Part shown: positions 1-4,610 of the stretch, in pieces
Layout of the letters: each line of letters opens with the position of its first letter
Position numbering within the stretch: position 1 is the first letter of the stretch
Assembly (NCBI GenBank): GCA_003155335.1
Contig: PMCG01000246.1
Coordinates: forward strand, 9,033-16,449
Direction of reading: 5' to 3'
Origin: Acidobacteriota bacterium
GTDB lineage: Bacteria; Acidobacteriota; Vicinamibacteria; Fen-336
DNA: 7,417 nt
The notes under the pieces: model-generated
Told to the model about the DNA's origin: nothing
Database searches by the model: none
The model's input: only the letters and a program-made list of their open reading frames with translations
Translations under genes and position numbers: made by a program

Positions 1-1
1 G

Positions 2-1021
2 CGCCAGATCGTCGACGGGCGCGAGGGGTTCGAGGGCCTCCGGCGTCTTGCCGAACGCCACCCGATCATCCTCATCAAGGGCGCGGCCGAGTCGGGCGCG
101 CGCAACCTGAAGGTCTTCGACGTCGGGCGCGGCCAGGGGACCTGGAACGAACCGGAGCTTCTGGCCGCTGCCCTCTTCGTCTATGAGCGGGCGGTCAAGC
201 AGAACATGGTCATCCAGGAGGCGGCGCGCACGACGCCCGAGTTCTGGGCTAGCGCCGAGTACCTGCGCCACTTCGTCGATCGTCAGATCGTCGAGTGGAA
301 CACGGCCGTCCAGCGCGACCGCTACCCGCGCTCGACGATCTACGGCTCGCTGCGCATCATCGCCTCGTCGTCTGCGCCCGGACGGCCGTACGACCTCACG
401 CACCTGATCGCGCTCTCGAGCCTGCAGGTCGCGACCAATGTCGGTCGCGGCGGGACGCTGGAGCCGCTGCGCCCCGAGTTCATCCAGCCGGAGCACCGCC
501 AGGCGATCCTTAGCGGCCTGGCCGGGCAGGTGCCGCTCGTCATGCAGGCCCTCGATCGTTATGCGGCATCCTACGCGACCACCTTCGAGAAACGTCGCGG
601 ACGGCCCGCGGGCCAGGACCTGAGGGGCGTCTCGTACGGCTGGCCCGGCTACTTGATGCTCGACTACCTCGTGACGCCGGTCTTCGAACGCGAGGGCCGC
701 GTGGCCGACATCGAGCCCATCTACGACGCGCAGGGCACGCGCATCGGCTCGCGGATCGTGCTCGAGGACGGGCAGGGCCGCTTCGAGGCCAAGATCAACG
801 GCTGGCGCTTCATTCACCTCGAGCCGAACGTCGGCATCGGCCTCTGGGACCGCTTCAACCTGCGCGAGGAGCACTGGGAGGGACGCGACGCGGCCCGCGA
901 CGGGCGGCCCTTCAACTGGGACGCGGTGGGTCACGACGACCGAATCGTGCTCAGGAACTTCGCCCTCGCCGGCGAAGAGTACCTGCGCGCCAATCTCGGG
1001 GAGGGCTGGCCGAAACGCTAG
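2..1021 (+). CDS. ATP-grasp ligase-like protein, 3' part (5' end outside window)
   Basis: The frame is open from base 2 to the TAG at 1019-1021, giving 339 visible residues. The first in-frame ATG (206) lies inside conserved sequence, so it is not the true start. Numbering from the window edge, I see an ATP-grasp-like series: a Lys followed by a small-residue loop (IKGAAESGARNLKVF, 25-39), a strand ending in Glu that fits the adenine hinge (MVIQEA, 69-74), a basic strand (LRIIAS, 117-122), a glycine-rich NVGRGG (146-151) and, much later, HLEPNVGIG (272-280), whose E274 and N276 match the metal-binding E-x-N of the fold. ATP-grasp enzymes usually join a carboxylate to an amine, thiol or similar group through an acyl phosphate. 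The substrate cannot be read from the sequence. No signal peptide or membrane segment is visible, so it is probably cytoplasmic. About 120 residues separate the GRGG and E-x-N motifs, which is long. The next gene starts 12 bases later and also carries an ATP-grasp module, so the two may act in sequence or together. The fold is fairly sure; the function is not known. Confidence 0.8.
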   Translation, partial: RQIVDGREGFEGLRRLAERHPIILIKGAAESGARNLKVFDVGRGQGTWNEPELLAAALFVYERAVKQNMVIQEAARTTPEFWASAEYLRHFVDRQIVEWNTAVQRDRYPRSTIYGSLRIIASSSAPGRPYDLTHLIALSSLQVATNVGRGGTLEPLRPEFIQPEHRQAILSGLAGQVPLVMQALDRYAASYATTFEKRRGRPAGQDLRGVSYGWPGYLMLDYLVTPVFEREGRVADIEPIYDAQGTRIGSRIVLEDGQGRFEAKINGWRFIHLEPNVGIGLWDRFNLREEHWEGRDAARDGRPFNWDAVGHDDRIVLRNFALAGEEYLRANLGEGWPKR

Positions 1022-1033
1022 GGCCGAGCTTCC

Positions 1034-2653
1034 ATGGCGACCACCGTCCCGACAACCGGGCCGTTCGCACCGCTTGACCTTGCCTGGCGCGAGGCGCTCG
1101 ACGGGCTCTCGGACGCGTACTCCGGCAGTGCTGTGCCCCACGGGCCCGACGCGCTCGGTGTCGCCCTGCGCCATCTGCTAGTGGTCCGGACCGAGGCCGC
1201 GACCTGGTCGCGGCGCGAGATCCGGCGGCGCTTCGCTGCCAGCGACAAGGCCCTGGCCGAAGAGGCGCGACGTACGGTCAGCGCGGCGCTCGAACGCGTG
1301 CTGGCCCTCGTCGACGGGCCGCTCCTCGCGCGCCTCGCGCAGCACCCGCAGGCGGGTCCCGAGGCGCTGTCCGCGGTGCGCGCCCAGGCGGCAGGCCCCG
1401 CGGCCTGGAACGAGTGGCTGCTGCGTGTCGCACAGACGGCCTTCGAGTGCCTCGCGGGTGCGCCCGTCACGCCCGAGCTGACGCTGGGCCTCGTGCCCAT
1501 GAACGAGCTCGAGACAGCGTCCGTCTTGCCCGGCGCCTGGAACCACGCGGTCGTCTGCGGCGAGCTGCTGGGCTTCGCCAACGAGCTCTACCCGCTGCTG
1601 CTCGACGCCGGCTGGCATAACGCGGGCCGCGCCGGCGGGCCGCTTTTCAACGTCCTCGGCGTCCATCAGGACTGGCTGACGTCAGCGGGCGAGGCCCGAC
1701 GCGCCCTCTTCGTCGATGCCCGGTCGGGCGCGTTTGTCGAGCGTTCCTTTGTCCGACCGCTGTCCCTCGATAGCGTCCACTTCCTCTATCTCGGGGGCCG
1801 GCAGGAACTCGAACGTCACGCGGCGCTCGCAGCGCGATTGGCCTTCGCCTATCCCCTGAACCACCCCGAGGCGACACACGCCTGCGACAGGAAGTCCGAG
1901 ACCTTTCGCGCGCTCTCGGCTGCGGGAGTGCCCACGCCCGCCACCCTCGTCCTGCCGGCGCATACCCCTACCGAGACACTGGCCGCGACTCTCGTGGCCG
2001 CAGGCGTTAACGACTGGCCGGCGGGTTTCGTCTTGCAGCCCGACGACGGCAGCGAGGGGCGCGGCGTGGCCGCGTTCGAGCCGGCGCGCGATGGCGCAGT
2101 GGATCCGGCCGTGATCGAGCAACTCCGGGAGCTCTTGGCCGAGGGCGACGTCGTCGTCCGCGAACGGCTGGCCGGTCTGCGTTTCGTCGAGGGTGAGGTG
2201 GACTTCAGCGCGGACCTGCGCGTCAACGTGGCCTGGGACGGGGACCGCTATCGGGCCGAGTCGGGCTACTTGCAGGTGGCCACGACGCCCGAGGCCTTCG
2301 CCTCGTCCGTCGGCCGCGGCGGGCGGATCGTCAAGCTCTCGGAGGGCGCCCTGGCGGGGCTCGGCCTGCGTTCCGAGAGCTGCGCTGAAGTCCTGGCACT
2401 GGCGTGCGCCGCGGCCGAGGCACTGGGCCGCGGTGGGGCCGGTGCTCGTCGTCTGGCCCTGGTCGGTCTCGATCTCAAGCTGACGATGCGAGAAGAGGGC
2501 CGCGTCGGGGCGTGGGTGCTCGACGCCAACCCGCGGCCGGCAGGACTGTCGTACTGCGAGTATTTCGACGGACACGAACCAGGCGTCAGCGCGGGGTTGT
2601 GGCAGGGCCTCGCGTTGGCGGTGGAGACGGCGCAGCAGCAGCGGAGCGCGTGA
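1034..2653 (+). CDS. Protein with C-terminal ATP-grasp domain and large unknown N-terminal region
   Basis: This 539-residue protein starts at ATG 1034, 12 bases after the previous stop; no strong Shine-Dalgarno is visible, only a weak GGGCCGAG run. Residues 1 to about 140 look alpha-helical and Ala/Arg/Leu-rich. Residues 141-275 look mixed, with a possible pre-ATP-grasp strand region (FVDARSG near 226-232). I recognise neither part. From about 276 the ATP-grasp order appears: a pre-domain DRKSETFRALSAAGVPTP (285-302), the glycine-rich loop LQPDDGSEGRGV (334-345), a hinge-like strand VVVRERL (373-379), DLRVNVAWDG (394-403), SVGRGG (425-430), GLDLKL (478-483) and VLDANPRP (495-502). D497 and N499 fit the metal ligands (Asp in place of Glu in E-x-N). 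The Lys expected before Pro in the first loop appears to be Gln335, which may weaken or alter ATP binding. The likely role is carboxylate activation and ligation in the cytoplasm, with unknown substrate. The stop is 5 bases before the kinase gene, which suggests translational coupling. Confidence 0.85.
   Translation: MATTVPTTGPFAPLDLAWREALDGLSDAYSGSAVPHGPDALGVALRHLLVVRTEAATWSRREIRRRFAASDKALAEEARRTVSAALERVLALVDGPLLARLAQHPQAGPEALSAVRAQAAGPAAWNEWLLRVAQTAFECLAGAPVTPELTLGLVPMNELETASVLPGAWNHAVVCGELLGFANELYPLLLDAGWHNAGRAGGPLFNVLGVHQDWLTSAGEARRALFVDARSGAFVERSFVRPLSLDSVHFLYLGGRQELERHAALAARLAFAYPLNHPEATHACDRKSETFRALSAAGVPTPATLVLPAHTPTETLAATLVAAGVNDWPAGFVLQPDDGSEGRGVAAFEPARDGAVDPAVIEQLRELLAEGDVVVRERLAGLRFVEGEVDFSADLRVNVAWDGDRYRAESGYLQVATTPEAFASSVGRGGRIVKLSEGALAGLGLRSESCAEVLALACAAAEALGRGGAGARRLALVGLDLKLTMREEGRVGAWVLDANPRPAGLSYCEYFDGHEPGVSAGLWQGLALAVETAQQQRSA
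2643..2646 (+). promoter_or_regulatory. Possible ribosome binding site for the sugar kinase
   Basis: GGAG lies 12 bases before ATG 2659, inside the 3' end of the preceding gene. The spacing is slightly long. It supports 2659 as the start over upstream in-frame ATGs from 2404, which would give an Arg-rich segment read from another frame of the ATP-grasp gene. Confidence 0.35.
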
Positions 2654-2658
2654 GGCCA

Positions 2659-4563
2659 ATGGATCATCCGGATGTGCCGGTTCGTGACGCGGGACAGACC
2701 TTCGAGCCGTCCCAGCCCGGGGCGGCGCCGCTTGCGGCGTGGCGCCGCGCCCTGGCTGACCCTGCCAGCGAGCTGCGACGGCAGCTCGTCGCCTGTTACG
2801 GCAGTGACGCCGGCGTCCTGGCGCGGCGCACCGCCCTCTGGCAGGCCGCCCTCGAACGCTTCGCACGGGCCTTCGGCGAGACGGGTGTGGTCTTTCTCGC
2901 CGCAGTCCCCTCGCGGGTCAATTGGGAAGGCCATCACGTCGACCACCAGGGCGGCTCGTACAACGCGACGACCGACGAGCGCGAGATCGTCGCGGTGGTC
3001 CGCGCTCGCAGCGACGACCAGGTGCGCGTGGACAACGTCGCCAGCCAGCGCTTCTCTCCGCAGACGTTCAGGCTAGGCGAGCCGGGGCCGAACGGCAGCG
3101 CAACGGGCTGGCACAACTTCGTGCAGGGCGCTCTGCTGGCCCTCGCAGGGCGCTTCCCGGCGCGTCGCCTGGCTGGCCTGGATCTCGTCATTGGAAGCGA
3201 TATCCCGGTCGGCGCTGGGCTCAGCTCCTCGCACGCACTGGTGTTGGTCTCGGCCCTGGCCGGTTTGGCCGTGGGCGGGCTGAGCCTCCGCCGGCGCGAC
3301 GCCGTGCGGCTGGTTCGGGACGGCGAGTGGTTCGTCGGCTCGCGGACGGGGCTCGGCGACCAGGCGACGATGATCTTCGGCAAGCGCGGTCTGCTCTTCT
3401 GCTCTCCGGTGATCGAGCCCGACGAAATCGTGCCGCGCTACGTGGCGCTCCCGGCAGGCCACGCCTGCGTCATGATCAACTCCTTCACGCGCCACCGGCT
3501 GGCCACGGACGGCCTGGCCTACAATGGACGCGTCTTCGCCTACAAGACGGCCTTCCCCCTCGTCCTCGACGCGCTGCTCGCCCAGGACGTGGACCGACTG
3601 GCGGTTCGTGCCACGCGCCATCTGGCCGACATCAATCCCGAGCGGTTCCCCCTGGCCTCGATTTACCGAGCGCTGGCATCGCTGCCGGACGGCATGACGC
3701 TGGTCGCGTCCAAGGGCGTCTTCGAGCGCGCTCTCGAACGACTGGCTGCGGCTGGAGCGCGGGCGCCCGAGTCCTCGTTCGACGAGCTGGCGGCCACCTA
3801 CTTCGGCGACGGGCCACGTCCGCAGACGCTTTCCGTGAAGGGTGTGGCGCTCTACGGGCTGGCCGAGTGCTGGCGTAGCCGGCGCTACGCCGACCTGCTG
3901 GAGAGGGGCGACGTCGAGAGCGCCGGGCAGCTCGTCTACCGTGGCCACGACGGCGACCGCGTGACGCGGCGCAACGGCTCGGGCGCGTACGTCTCCGAAG
4001 AGCAGCGCGTCTGTGACGCGCAGCTGCTCGCGCTGGCCGCGGACGCGGAGAGCGGCGACGCTGCGCGCGTGGCAGCGGCCGGCATCGAGTGGCAGGCGGG
4101 GGAGTACCGCGCCAGTGTGCCCGAGCTGGACGTCCTCGTCGACCTGTGCCGCGATTGCGGGGCGACGAGCGCGTCACTGACGGGCGCGGGTCTGGGTGGC
4201 GTAGTGACCACGATGATTCGCGAGGAGCGCTTGACGGAGCTACGCACGCGGGTCGAGCGGCACTACGAAGAGGGCGAGGCCCGGGAGCTGGTGCGGATCG
4301 AGGATGCGGTGCGCGCGGGTGCGCTGCCGAAGTCCGTCGTCGCGGCGGCGCGGGAGATGCGCTCCGCGAAGCGCGCGGCCTGGGCGAGCGGCCAGCGCTT
4401 CGAGCCCGCCGCCGAGCTGCTGGCCGCGCTCGATCCGGCCCGCAACCCCGAAGGGCTGGCCGGCGATGCGGCGATCCGCCTGATCCCCGAGGACTATCGC
4501 CACCAAGGGATCGTGCTCAGTCACTCGGTGGCCGGAGCGGGATACTTGCGGCCGCCGGCCTGA
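2659..4563 (+). CDS. GHMP-superfamily sugar kinase, divergent galactokinase-like
   Basis: This protein of 634 residues probably phosphorylates the anomeric hydroxyl of a sugar with ATP to give a sugar 1-phosphate in the cytoplasm. Galactokinase landmarks appear in order: the sugar-binding loop PSRVNWEGHHVDHQGG (84-99), the ATP-binding loop DIPVGAGLSSSHALVL (181-196), GLGDQ (231-235) with D234 at the catalytic Asp position, a YNGR (288-291) matching the substrate-contacting Tyr region, PELDVLVDLC (488-497), and the third GHMP motif SASLTGAGLGGVV (504-516). Galactokinases are usually about 380-400 residues. The extra length lies in an N-terminal extension of about 50 residues, the region between YNGR and motif 3, and a C-terminal stretch after about 520 that ends in a galactokinase-like GAG (626-628). 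In the sugar loop the usual GEHTDY reads GHHVDH: Glu is replaced by His92 and Tyr by His96, while D95 and R86 remain. This argues for a substrate other than galactose; a uronic acid is a guess from the epimerase downstream. Arabinose- or other GHMP sugar kinases are alternatives. Confidence 0.87.
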   Translation: MDHPDVPVRDAGQTFEPSQPGAAPLAAWRRALADPASELRRQLVACYGSDAGVLARRTALWQAALERFARAFGETGVVFLAAVPSRVNWEGHHVDHQGGSYNATTDEREIVAVVRARSDDQVRVDNVASQRFSPQTFRLGEPGPNGSATGWHNFVQGALLALAGRFPARRLAGLDLVIGSDIPVGAGLSSSHALVLVSALAGLAVGGLSLRRRDAVRLVRDGEWFVGSRTGLGDQATMIFGKRGLLFCSPVIEPDEIVPRYVALPAGHACVMINSFTRHRLATDGLAYNGRVFAYKTAFPLVLDALLAQDVDRLAVRATRHLADINPERFPLASIYRALASLPDGMTLVASKGVFERALERLAAAGARAPESSFDELAATYFGDGPRPQTLSVKGVALYGLAECWRSRRYADLLERGDVESAGQLVYRGHDGDRVTRRNGSGAYVSEEQRVCDAQLLALAADAESGDAARVAAAGIEWQAGEYRASVPELDVLVDLCRDCGATSASLTGAGLGGVVTTMIREERLTELRTRVERHYEEGEARELVRIEDAVRAGALPKSVVAAAREMRSAKRAAWASGQRFEPAAELLAALDPARNPEGLAGDAAIRLIPEDYRHQGIVLSHSVAGAGYLRPPA

Positions 4564-4595
4564 CGACAACGACACGGAGACAGGGGACAGCAGAC

Positions 4596-4600
4596 GAGGA
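4596..4600 (+). promoter_or_regulatory. Ribosome binding site for the epimerase-nucleotidyltransferase fusion
   Basis: GAGGA lies 10 bases before ATG 4611, a normal Shine-Dalgarno position. It fixes the start at 4611 rather than at in-frame ATGs further upstream (from 4089), which would lie within the kinase gene and give an Arg/Gly-rich shadow peptide. The surrounding 47-base gap (4564-4610) is purine-rich, has no T from 4562 to 4605 and shows no hairpin, so it should be an open leader. I see no promoter boxes or terminator in it. Confidence 0.6.
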
Positions 4601-4610
4601 CACGATAGCG

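Noticed and set aside
2..2653. Possible RiPP-type pathway with two ATP-grasp ligases, as in microviridin biosynthesis.
   Set aside because: No precursor-peptide gene or transporter is visible, the proteins do not show the compact RimK-like layout, and the neighbours are sugar-nucleotide enzymes.
2404..2658. In-frame upstream extension of the kinase by 85 codons.
   Set aside because: It overlaps the ATP-grasp gene over its DxN motif, and the extra peptide is Arg/Gly-rich like an out-of-frame read. ATG 2659 gives a sensible start after the stop.
2722..2748. Perfect 8-base inverted repeat GCGGCGCC / GGCGCCGC with an 11-base loop near the start of the kinase gene.
   Set aside because: It encodes an Ala/Arg-rich stretch in a very GC-rich gene, so chance is enough to explain it. 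There is no T run, so it is not an intrinsic terminator. A translational role is possible but unsupported.
1682..2866. A 394-codon open frame on the - strand across the second ATP-grasp gene and the kinase start.
   Set aside because: It is Arg/Gly-rich, spans two coding genes on the other strand and has no motif; it is a high-GC shadow.
4089..4610. In-frame upstream extension of the fusion gene by 174 codons.
   Set aside because: It runs inside the kinase C-terminal coding region in another frame and yields a low-complexity Arg/Gly/Ala peptide. ATG 4611 with GAGGA ten bases before is better.
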